Of a stretch of 38,851 bases of DNA, positions 7,922 through 14,818 are shown in pieces. Numbering within the stretch: the stretch's first letter is position 1; every line of letters starts with the position of its first letter. Origin of the DNA: CAYUNN01 sp964607015. GTDB taxonomy: Bacteria; Patescibacteriota; Minisyncoccia; Minisyncoccales; JAGGXC01. Position numbers and translations under genes: made by a program. The notes below the pieces were generated by a model. It ran no database searches. It saw only the letters and a list, made by a program, of their open reading frames with translations, and was not told where the DNA came from. The stretch is taken from contig CAZSHN010000006.1 in assembly GCA_964607015.1 (NCBI GenBank), forward strand, positions 1-38,851. Reading direction: 5' to 3'.

Positions 7922-8689
7922 ATGGAAAAAGACATATTAACTGAACAAAAAAAATTAGTAAAACTTATAGAAGAAGGAGTCAAGTCTCTAAGAATAACGC
8001 TAATTGGCTTTATTGTTATTGGTCTTATTATCAAATTTCTCTTCGGAATGCCTTTTTCTTACAATATTTTCTCGTTATTAACACTATGGACTTTTGCAAC
8101 TTTTCTCTTTGCTTGGTCTAGCAAGAAAGCAAAGACAATTACAAAAATAAATATTATACATTCTTTCTGGACAATTTTTCAATTAATATTAATAACGATA
8201 CTTGTTTACTATATGGGAGGAATAACCTGGATAGCTCCTATAACATATATCTTTTTCCCTATATATGAAACATTTCTTTTTGGAAAAAGACAAAAACTAT
8301 TACTTATTATATCAAGTATGTCCTCTCTGGCTGGATTAGCCTTTTTACAATACTTAGAAATCATTCATCCGCCAGTTGTTTTTACAGGAATTAATATACA
8401 TAAAGGAAATTATTTTTATGCTACGCTTCTTATCGAAATAGGAATAATTATCTTTGCCACAAAAGTCTCTTCCTTATTCAAAGAAGATTTTGAAGAAAAA
8501 AGAGAAAAGCTTTTTTTCGCTTATGAACAATTAAACAAAAACAAAAAGTTCTTAGAAAAGAGAGAAAAAGAATTAAACAAAAGAATAGAAGAATTAGAAA
8601 AATTCCATCGATTAACAATAGGAAGAAAAGACAAGATGACAGAGCTCAAAAAAGAAATAGCAAGACTCAGAAAGGAAAACAAAGAATAA
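7922..8689 (+). CDS. Six-TM membrane protein with C-terminal coiled coil (paralogue 2)
   Basis: 255 aa from the ATG at 7922. The open frame can begin at a TTG at 7889 that overlaps the previous stop. The ATG is chosen because from it both paralogues are exactly 255 aa and align without gaps from residue 1, with the conserved K-S-[VL]-R at residues 21-24 of each. Shared features: KFLFGMPFSYN versus KFIFGIPLPYT, YYMGGITWIAP versus HYIGGIAWIGP, LQYLEIIHPP versus LQYLKIIHPH, and the tail FHRLTIGRKDKMTELKKEI. No enzymatic output domain. It ends at a bidirectional terminator, so the pair forms a closed two-gene unit. Confidence 0.8.
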   Translation: MEKDILTEQKKLVKLIEEGVKSLRITLIGFIVIGLIIKFLFGMPFSYNIFSLLTLWTFATFLFAWSSKKAKTITKINIIHSFWTIFQLILITILVYYMGGITWIAPITYIFFPIYETFLFGKRQKLLLIISSMSSLAGLAFLQYLEIIHPPVVFTGINIHKGNYFYATLLIEIGIIIFATKVSSLFKEDFEEKREKLFFAYEQLNKNKKFLEKREKELNKRIEELEKFHRLTIGRKDKMTELKKEIARLRKENKE

Positions 8690-8710
8690 TAAAAAAAGCA
8701 AAAAAAACAA

Positions 8711-8736
8711 AAAACGCAGTTTCAAGACTGCGTTTT
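8711..8736. terminator. Bidirectional terminator between convergent genes
   Basis: AAAACGCAGT / ACTGCGTTTT stem with a 6-nt loop, A-tract on one side and T-tract on the other. It serves the plus-strand paralogue pair (stop 8689) and the minus-strand DsbA-like gene (stop 8762). Confidence 0.9.
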
Positions 8737-8761
8737 TAAATTTCTAAAACTTCGATAAATA

Positions 8762-9823
8762 TTACTCGCAACTTCCACTACCAGATCCGCCTGTTCCGCT
8801 ACCAAAGCTTGGCGCTGGAGTTTCTTCAGATAATGTTTGATTACATTCTTCAGGTTGATTATTGAATGCCTGGCAAATAATATTCTTATAACCTTCTGGG
8901 GTTCTGGTAAAATCAGGAACGACTACATATTTAGGAGGAGCATATTCTGGTTTCGGCTGAGAAGAAAGAATAACACTACCATTAATAACAAGGGTTGGAG
9001 ATCCACTTACTCCTAATTGATCATTCAAATAACCATGGATATCAAACACAGGATAAGATCCGTTAAGCCAAGTAGACTGATCATTATACTTCTCTGTTAT
9101 CTTATACTCTTCGTCAGTTGCAGAAACACAACTGGAAAGCTTTCCAGTGTCAATTCCTGTTTGACTTAAACAAGTTTCAGAATCATCACTTTCGGTAAAA
9201 CAACCTAAATAATCAACATATTTATCTCCTTGTTCTTTTTGTATACAATATTGAACCAAGTTCTCATCAATCTCTTTTTTACCGTGCATGATATAGTCAA
9301 CAAAATAAACTCCAATATCAGCCTTGTCTCCTAGTGACTGATAAACAGGAATCATAGTCTTCTGAGATTGAAGACCATAAGGACAATAAGACATCACAAA
9401 TAATCTGACATCTGGCTTGTCTGATTTTGTCAATTCTCCTTCAACTGGTGTTTCCTCTTCTTTTTGATTCAAATTAATTCCTTGAACAAATAAAAGCTCT
9501 CCGTCTGGACTAACATATGATTCAAACTCTTCTTCTTCAACTTTGAATTTTATCTTATAAACTCCATTTTCTTCCATAGTATCAATCAAAGAAGCAGTTA
9601 CTCCTTCTACAAGAAGATTTTCATTGATAAATTGAACTGCTTTTTCTCCTGCTTTTTGAGGAGATAAAACATTAGTAACATCTTCACTAAAACTGCCCTG
9701 GCTCATAAGAACTAAAACCAATGCAACAATTATTCCTGCTCCAATAATACCAAGACTTATTGAATTAATATTTTCTTTATTGAATATCTTCTTTAAAGAA
9801 ATTTTACTAAAATCCCATTTCAT
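8762..9823 (-). CDS. Membrane-anchored DsbA/thioredoxin-fold protein, single-cysteine CPYG site
   Basis: 353 aa. One TM helix at about residues 23-42, a small beta-rich domain (about 50-120), a linker, then a thioredoxin-fold domain starting at VRLFVMSYCPYGLQSQ (about 139). The site is CPYG rather than CxxC, and the cis-Pro loop is SGSPTLVING near residue 275. Seven further cysteines lie after it in the helical insertion and tail. The C-terminus is a Gly/Ser stretch ending SGSGSCE. It probably acts outside the membrane in disulfide exchange, possibly using non-adjacent cysteines as GILT-like proteins do; that is inference. Last gene of valS-apgM, 18 nt after apgM. Confidence 0.8.
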   Translation of the reverse strand: MKWDFSKISLKKIFNKENINSISLGIIGAGIIVALVLVLMSQGSFSEDVTNVLSPQKAGEKAVQFINENLLVEGVTASLIDTMEENGVYKIKFKVEEEEFESYVSPDGELLFVQGINLNQKEEETPVEGELTKSDKPDVRLFVMSYCPYGLQSQKTMIPVYQSLGDKADIGVYFVDYIMHGKKEIDENLVQYCIQKEQGDKYVDYLGCFTESDDSETCLSQTGIDTGKLSSCVSATDEEYKITEKYNDQSTWLNGSYPVFDIHGYLNDQLGVSGSPTLVINGSVILSSQPKPEYAPPKYVVVPDFTRTPEGYKNIICQAFNNQPEECNQTLSEETPAPSFGSGTGGSGSGSCE

Positions 9824-9841
9824 GTTTATTAATCTTTTTTA

Positions 9842-11038
9842 TTATTTTTTATTAAAACCCAAAACCTTTTTCATTAGATCATCTTGATTAAACTTGCCGA
9901 GAACTCCTTTCCGACATTCTTTTTCAGAAAAAGAATTTATTTCATCCTTCTCTGCTCCACTTAACAAAAAAGGAATTGGCTCTTTGCAGTGATCTTTTTG
10001 CTTGCAACAAGTAGAATGATCTCCAGTAATAATTATTAGGGTGTTTTCTAATCCTAGCAGAGAATTAAGGTGTTTGTCAATTTTTTCAATAAACATTTTT
10101 TTGTTCTTAAAATCACCATCGTGAGCAAAAGTATCTGTCGCTTTTATGTGTAAAAAGACAAAATCATGATCTTTTAATCCTTTTTTAACTCCTTCAATCT
10201 TTCCTTCAAGGTTAGTATCAGCTTGACCGGTAGCTCCTTCTACTTTAATCTCTTTCATCCCCAATATTTTTGCTACTCCTTTATAAAGAGTGCCACCAGC
10301 AATAAAGGCAGCATCAAGACCATACTTTTCTTTAAAGCTTGGAATTTCACTCATTTTTCCCGGTCCTCTTATTAAAAGATAATTAGCAGGAAGTAACTCT
10401 TTTTCTTTCCTTTCTTTATTCAAAGAATGATTTTCCAAAACATCATGAGCCCATTCAAGAAATTTATTTAAAACATTAGCGGTAAATTCAGCTTCTTCTG
10501 ATTCATCCAAAGCATTAATCTTATTAACCTTTGCTCCTACTTCGTGAGGATCTCCGTCAGAAACTTTCGCTGATAATCCCTTTTCGGATCTCATCACTAA
10601 AACTCCTCTGTGCCCAAAAGAACTTTTTAATAAAAACTCTACTCCGTCAATCTCCTTTCCAGATATTGTCTCAGAGAATGGTTTTGTTTCATTTATTCTT
10701 CCTGCTCTTCTATCAACTATTTCAAGATTATCGTTTACTGTTCCGAAATTAACTCTAAAAGCAATCTCCCCTTCTTTCATTTCCACTCTTGCGCCAGCTG
10801 CTTCATAAGGACCTCTTCCAAGAAAATAATCTTTATAACCAAACAATGCTACATGAGCTCCTTCCGAAGTTGGCCCTTTTTCTCCAGGAAAAAGATAAGG
10901 TTCTACCAAGCCACACATCCCCTCTTCTGCTAACTTATCCATGTTAGGAATATGAGCTGCTTCAAGAGGAGTTTTATCTCCTAGTTCAGGAATAGGAGTA
11001 TCTCCTAATCCATCTAAAATAGTTAAAAGTATTTTCAT
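9842..11038 (-). CDS. apgM: 2,3-bisphosphoglycerate-independent phosphoglycerate mutase, archaeal type
   Basis: Interconverts 3- and 2-phosphoglycerate through a phosphoserine, with two metals. 398 aa, matching the archaeal-type (aPGAM) family and shorter than bacterial GpmI (about 510). Metal-site motifs: ILDGLGD (Asp9), the nucleophile region KGPTSEGAHVALFGY (Ser58), FLHIKATDTFAHDGD, and ITGDHST near the C-terminus. LGRGPYEAAGA is typical of the archaeal family. It overlaps valS by ATGA. Together with gap it covers lower glycolysis. Confidence 0.93.
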   Translation of the reverse strand: MKILLTILDGLGDTPIPELGDKTPLEAAHIPNMDKLAEEGMCGLVEPYLFPGEKGPTSEGAHVALFGYKDYFLGRGPYEAAGARVEMKEGEIAFRVNFGTVNDNLEIVDRRAGRINETKPFSETISGKEIDGVEFLLKSSFGHRGVLVMRSEKGLSAKVSDGDPHEVGAKVNKINALDESEEAEFTANVLNKFLEWAHDVLENHSLNKERKEKELLPANYLLIRGPGKMSEIPSFKEKYGLDAAFIAGGTLYKGVAKILGMKEIKVEGATGQADTNLEGKIEGVKKGLKDHDFVFLHIKATDTFAHDGDFKNKKMFIEKIDKHLNSLLGLENTLIIITGDHSTCCKQKDHCKEPIPFLLSGAEKDEINSFSEKECRKGVLGKFNQDDLMKKVLGFNKK

Positions 11039-13434
11039 AAAAATTCTATTTTAATTTTAATATTTTCTCTTACTTCTATTCCTTCTTTTACTTTTTCAAA
11101 TTTTACTTCTTTTATACTGCCAACTTCTTTTAAGTCTTTTATAAAGTTATTAATCTTTTCTTTAAAGGAGCTTTCGCAATCAATAGTTAGCTCTTTGATT
11201 TCTTTTTTAAGAGATAATCCTTTCTCTGATTTTTCCTTTCTAATAACAGAAGTTAAGTCAATTAAAAGATCCCCTAATTCTTCTGATTCTTTGTTAACTT
11301 TATCAATCTTTGGCCACAAACAAAGATGAATACTTTTTTCTCCTTCTTTTTCTTTGAAATAAAGCTGATATATCTCTTCTGTAATATGGGGAATATATGG
11401 AGCAAAAAGTTTCAGAGTAGAAAAAAGAACAAAATAAAGAGTTTGTTTTGCTGAATCTTTTAATCTCTCATCCACTTCTCCATATAAACGCCATTTAATT
11501 AATTCTAAATAATTATCACAAAAATCATTCCAAAAGAAGTCCTCTATTAAAATCCTTGCTTTAGCATATTCATACTTCTCTAGGTTTTCTTTTGCTTCTT
11601 TTGTAGTTTCAGCTAATTTAGCAACAATCCATTGGTCAACTAAACAATCTCCTGTTTCTTTCTTTTCAAAATCTTCTAAATGAGATAAAGCAAAACGGCT
11701 AGCATTCCAAAGCTTTGTCATTAAGCGATGGCTTTTCTTAATCTCTTTTTCTTCAAACCTAATATTTCTTCCCAAAGAAGAACTAGCTGCCCAATATCTC
11801 AAGGCGTCAACCGGATATTTCTCAATCATTTCCTCTGGCCTTATAACATTCCCCTTAGATTTAGACATCTTCTCTCCTTTAGCATCCAAAACAAAACCAG
11901 AAATCATAATATCCTTGAAAGGAATACTGTCAAAATGAACCTTTGATCTAACAACAGTATAAAAAAGCCAAGTATTTATAATATCGTGAGCTTGGGGTCT
12001 AAGATTCATCGGAAAAAGATCTTTTCCGTCTTCCAAAATATTCAAAGCAATTTTAGGAGACAAACTACTAGTAAACCAGGTATCTAAAAGATCTTTCTCT
12101 CCTATTATCTCTCCGCCACAAGAACATTTCCCTTTTGGCTTATCAATCAAAGGATTGATTGGTAGATCTTCTTCTTTTGGCGTTATAATCTTCCCACATT
12201 CTTTACAATACCAAAGAGGAATAGGTATTCCATAAAATCTTTGTCTTGAAATACACCAATCCCAATTTAATCCATAAATCCAATTCTCGTATCTTTGTTG
12301 GATATAATCTGGATACCAATTCATTTTCTCTCCCAGCTCAATAAAATCTTTCTTTAAATCAAGATATTTAAAGAACCACTGCTTGGTATTAAGTATCTCT
12401 ATCCCATGACCACATCTTTCATGAACATTAACAGTATGGGTAAGCTTTTCTTGGTTCTTTAAAAGACCCTCTTTTTTCAAATCTTCGATTATTTTCTTTC
12501 TTGCTTCTTTCGTTTTCATTCCTTTATATTCCCCTGCTTTTTCATTCATCGTTCCTTTTTTATCTATAGAAACTTTTAAAGGAAGTGAATGAGAAAGATA
12601 CCATTCAACATCTGTTGTGTCTCCAAAAGTACAACACATAACGATACCAGAACCTTTTTCTGGATCCACTTTTTCATCGGCTCTTATCTCCACCTCTTGT
12701 CCAAAAAGAGGAACAATAGCTTTCTTTCCAATCAAAATTTTGTTCTTTTTATCTTCTGGATGAACAAAAATAGAAACACAAGAAGGAAGAAGCTCTGGCC
12801 TGGTAGTAGAGATAATAATTTCTTCGTTACTGTCTTTTAATTTAAAAACAATATCATTAAAAAGAGTTTCTTCTTCTTTGTCTTCTAGTTCTGCTTGAGC
12901 AATAGCTGTCTGACATTCAGAACACCAAATAATTGGAGCTTCTTTTTGATAAACTCTTTTTTCTTTTAATAAATCTAAAAATAGTTTCTGGCTTAATTTT
13001 TGAACTTCTTTGCTAGAAGTAAAATAGAGCAAGTTATTAAAATCACAACTCATTCCAATCTTCTTCCAATTTTCAATAAGTTTTGGCTCTTCTTTTTCTA
13101 AAACATTCTTGCAAATTTCAATAAATTCTTTTCTATCCATCTCGCTTCCTTTTATCCCTTTCTTCTTCTCAACCAATCTTTCTGTTGGCAAACCATTATC
13201 ATCTAAACCAAAAGGATAGAAAACTTCTTTTCCTTGTTGTCTTTGGAATCTAGCAATAATATCTTGGTGGGTATAAGAAAAAAGATGACCTAAATGCATT
13301 TCTCCGCTTACTGTTGGAGGCGGAGTATCAATAGAAAAAACTTCCTTTGCCTTAGGATTGAATTTATAAATCTTTTCTTTCTCCCAATATTCTTGCCATT
13401 TCTTGTCTAAATTTTCTGGATAGTGCTTGTCCAT
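11035..13434 (-). CDS. valS: Valyl-tRNA synthetase, archaeal-type
   Basis: Class I synthetase. HIGH appears as HLGH (47-50) after PPPTVSGEM, KMSKS at 522-526, and the CP1 editing domain between them (STTRPELLPSCV). Cysteine pairs CSEC (171-174) and CKEC with CSCGG (410-440) look zinc-binding. At 799 aa it lacks the long C-terminal coiled coil of typical bacterial ValRS (about 950 aa). The DDNGLPTERLVEKKKGIKGS stretch resembles the archaeal form WDDNGLPTERRV, not the bacterial TDHAGIATQ. A Shine-Dalgarno-like GAAGGA sits 5 nt before the ATG. First gene of valS-apgM-DsbA-like. A degenerate copy of its first 12 codons lies at 14161-14199. Confidence 0.95.
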   Translation of the reverse strand: MDKHYPENLDKKWQEYWEKEKIYKFNPKAKEVFSIDTPPPTVSGEMHLGHLFSYTHQDIIARFQRQQGKEVFYPFGLDDNGLPTERLVEKKKGIKGSEMDRKEFIEICKNVLEKEEPKLIENWKKIGMSCDFNNLLYFTSSKEVQKLSQKLFLDLLKEKRVYQKEAPIIWCSECQTAIAQAELEDKEEETLFNDIVFKLKDSNEEIIISTTRPELLPSCVSIFVHPEDKKNKILIGKKAIVPLFGQEVEIRADEKVDPEKGSGIVMCCTFGDTTDVEWYLSHSLPLKVSIDKKGTMNEKAGEYKGMKTKEARKKIIEDLKKEGLLKNQEKLTHTVNVHERCGHGIEILNTKQWFFKYLDLKKDFIELGEKMNWYPDYIQQRYENWIYGLNWDWCISRQRFYGIPIPLWYCKECGKIITPKEEDLPINPLIDKPKGKCSCGGEIIGEKDLLDTWFTSSLSPKIALNILEDGKDLFPMNLRPQAHDIINTWLFYTVVRSKVHFDSIPFKDIMISGFVLDAKGEKMSKSKGNVIRPEEMIEKYPVDALRYWAASSSLGRNIRFEEKEIKKSHRLMTKLWNASRFALSHLEDFEKKETGDCLVDQWIVAKLAETTKEAKENLEKYEYAKARILIEDFFWNDFCDNYLELIKWRLYGEVDERLKDSAKQTLYFVLFSTLKLFAPYIPHITEEIYQLYFKEKEGEKSIHLCLWPKIDKVNKESEELGDLLIDLTSVIRKEKSEKGLSLKKEIKELTIDCESSFKEKINNFIKDLKEVGSIKEVKFEKVKEGIEVRENIKIKIEFL

Positions 13435-13569
13435 TAGTTCCTTCTTTTTATTTTATTATTTTAACAAAAAAAAGAGCTGTATAGTAGCCTCTCAACAAAT
13501 TCTTGAGATCAAAATAAACACTTATTGCAAAAAAAACAAATAATATCTAGCTAACTTCAGGAAATTCTC
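13435..13569. other. Intergenic leader region upstream of valS
   Basis: No gene seen. On the minus strand it would hold the valS leader. There is a small inverted repeat, CTCAA (13491-13495) with TTGAG (13503-13507). I found no T-box specifier or antiterminator and no convincing promoter hexamers. Confidence 0.4.
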
Positions 13570-13598
13570 TTGACAACCTCTTGTAGATTTACTAAAAT
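13570..13598 (+). promoter_or_regulatory. Near-consensus plus-strand promoter with no ORF downstream
   Basis: TTGACA (13570-13575), exactly 17 nt, TAAAAT (13593-13598). It points toward a hairpin-U-tract 20 nt downstream of the -10, so any transcript would be only about 50-55 nt long. Confidence 0.65.
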
Positions 13599-13604
13599 AG
13601 ACAA

Positions 13605-13660
13605 TAGAATTCACAGGAAAAAGCACGCCAAAAGGTTTCGTCCCGAGGGGTGCTTTTTCA
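13605..13660 (+). ncRNA. Candidate small RNA ending in an intrinsic terminator
   Basis: Predicted from the promoter at 13570-13598. The RNA would run from about 13605 to the U-tract at 13654-13658. AAAAAGCAC (13618-13626) pairs with GTGCTTTTT (13650-13658), and inside it UUUCG/CGAGG forms a second small stem with two G-U pairs possible only on the plus strand. No ORF. Its 3' end lies on the stop codon of the convergent NYN gene, so it may act as a 3' antisense RNA, or simply mark a stray promoter in front of a shared terminator. Confidence 0.5.
13618..13658. terminator. Bidirectional terminator (NYN gene and candidate sRNA)
   Basis: 9-bp stem AAAAAGCAC/GTGCTTTTT with an A-tract and T-tract on opposite sides. 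On the minus strand it begins inside the stop codon of the NYN gene (13658-13660). Confidence 0.75.
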
Positions 13661-14137
13661 TTTGTATTCTAATTTATGCTTCATACTTCCTAAATAACTA
13701 ATCTTCCCTTTTGCTGTCTTCTTTAACAAAGAAGAACAAGTTTCTCTATAAGGACTAAGAACTATTCTAAGTTTATCTTTCTTGTTTAGGTAATCAACCA
13801 GACAGTAAAAATCCCCGTCACTTGAAACAATAACCGCTTTATCATATTCTCTGTAATTAATCATTACCTGCAGAACTAAGTCAGCATCAACGTTACCTTT
13901 CAATCTTCCCTTCTCATCTGGGATAGTTGGTTTGTAAATCAAAATATATCCTGCTTTTTGCAAGAAGGAATAGAGAGCTTGATTAGTTGGAGTAAAACCA
14001 ATGAAATAATAAGCAGTAGAGACATTATACTTCTCTTTTAGGTATCTCCTGAACTTTTTGAAATCTATCTTCCAACTTGCTTCCTGAACTCCTAAATAAA
14101 GATTTTGACCGTCAATAAAGGCGTAGTTATTTCTCAT
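13658..14137 (-). CDS. NYN-domain (LabA/DUF88-like) putative ribonuclease
   Basis: 159 aa, one PIN-like NYN domain. The acidic active-site residues are visible: YAFIDGQNLY (Asp9), KGNVDADLVLQVMI (two Asp in the central motif) and VSSDGDFYCLVDYL (DGD). Family members are metal-dependent RNases; the substrate here is unknown. Last gene of the 18.3-13.7 kb operon. The 54-nt gap before it contains a relic of a valS start. Confidence 0.9.
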   Translation of the reverse strand: MRNNYAFIDGQNLYLGVQEASWKIDFKKFRRYLKEKYNVSTAYYFIGFTPTNQALYSFLQKAGYILIYKPTIPDEKGRLKGNVDADLVLQVMINYREYDKAVIVSSDGDFYCLVDYLNKKDKLRIVLSPYRETCSSLLKKTAKGKISYLGSMKHKLEYK

Positions 14138-14160
14138 AATTCTTTTACATATCTCTTTTC

Positions 14161-14199
14161 TTATTTCTTATCTAAGTTTTCTGGATAGTGTTTATTCAT
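14161..14199 (-). pseudogene. Relic of a second valS 5' end (12 codons)
   Basis: The minus strand from the ATG at 14199 reads MNKHYPENLDKK then TAA. The functional valS starts MDKHYPENLDKKW. Eleven of 12 residues agree, and most of the nucleotide differences are third-position silent changes (AAT/AAC, GAC/GAT, AAG/AAA), so the fragment was once translated as part of a diverged valS. Weak similarity continues a little on both sides (GAATTAATG versus GAACTAATG). The ATG overlaps the stop of the 203-aa gene upstream. Probably left by a duplication or by recombination with a related genome. Confidence 0.75.
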
Positions 14200-14803
14200 T
14201 AATTCTTTCTCTGAATTCTTTTATTATCTTATCATATCCTTCCCTTTGGACAAGCTCCCACGCTCTCCTATAATCTTTATGCTCTTGAGCCCATTCTATA
14301 TCTCTATTTAATCTCTTTTTATTGTAAATTTCTAAATAAATGTGATTATGGACAGCATGAACTAATATATGGATCTTTGTTTTTCTAGTTTCTCCTTTGT
14401 AGTTATTATTAACCCATTCCCAAGATTTCTGACAAGCTTTTAGGTTTTCTTTTTCAGAAAATATTCTATGTATAGTTTCGTGAACTAAATTATCAATCAA
14501 AAACTCTAGATCTTTGAAAGCTCCTTCTCTGTAAATTACCAAAGTCATAGGATCAGATAGTGAGAAATCTCCTTCAGCTACTAGATAACAATAAATAAAC
14601 TTCTCCTCCCATTCTAGTCCTGTAATTTTAGATATTTCTTTCAGAACTCTTTTTTCTTCCTTTATCCAAGCACCTTCAAACCTCTTCCTGAAATCCAAAA
14701 TATCCTTTCTTGAAGGATATTTCTCGTTCTTATCTTTTCTCATTGATTTTAGAAAATCATCGTAAATCTGTGAATATTTAAAAATAACTTTTGGGACACT
14801 CAT
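14192..14803 (-). CDS. HExxH-containing protein, putative zinc metallopeptidase
   Basis: 203 aa, soluble, rich in Lys/Glu. LVHETIHRIF contains HETIH (108-112), the HExxH zinc motif of zincins, in a predicted helix. A later HILVHAVHNHIYLEIY has several histidines and could supply further ligands. The family is not recognised; length and layout resemble small predicted Zn-dependent proteases of the DUF type. It begins 15 nt after the histidine kinase gene, so it is in the same transcript and might be the kinase's partner in place of a response regulator. That link is only positional. Confidence 0.7.
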   Translation of the reverse strand: MSVPKVIFKYSQIYDDFLKSMRKDKNEKYPSRKDILDFRKRFEGAWIKEEKRVLKEISKITGLEWEEKFIYCYLVAEGDFSLSDPMTLVIYREGAFKDLEFLIDNLVHETIHRIFSEKENLKACQKSWEWVNNNYKGETRKTKIHILVHAVHNHIYLEIYNKKRLNRDIEWAQEHKDYRRAWELVQREGYDKIIKEFRERINE

Positions 14804-14818
14804 AAATTTTCCGTTATT

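Noticed and set aside
13435..13569. T-box riboswitch upstream of valS
   Set aside because: No stem I, no T-box core and no antiterminator/terminator pair; only a 5-bp inverted repeat.
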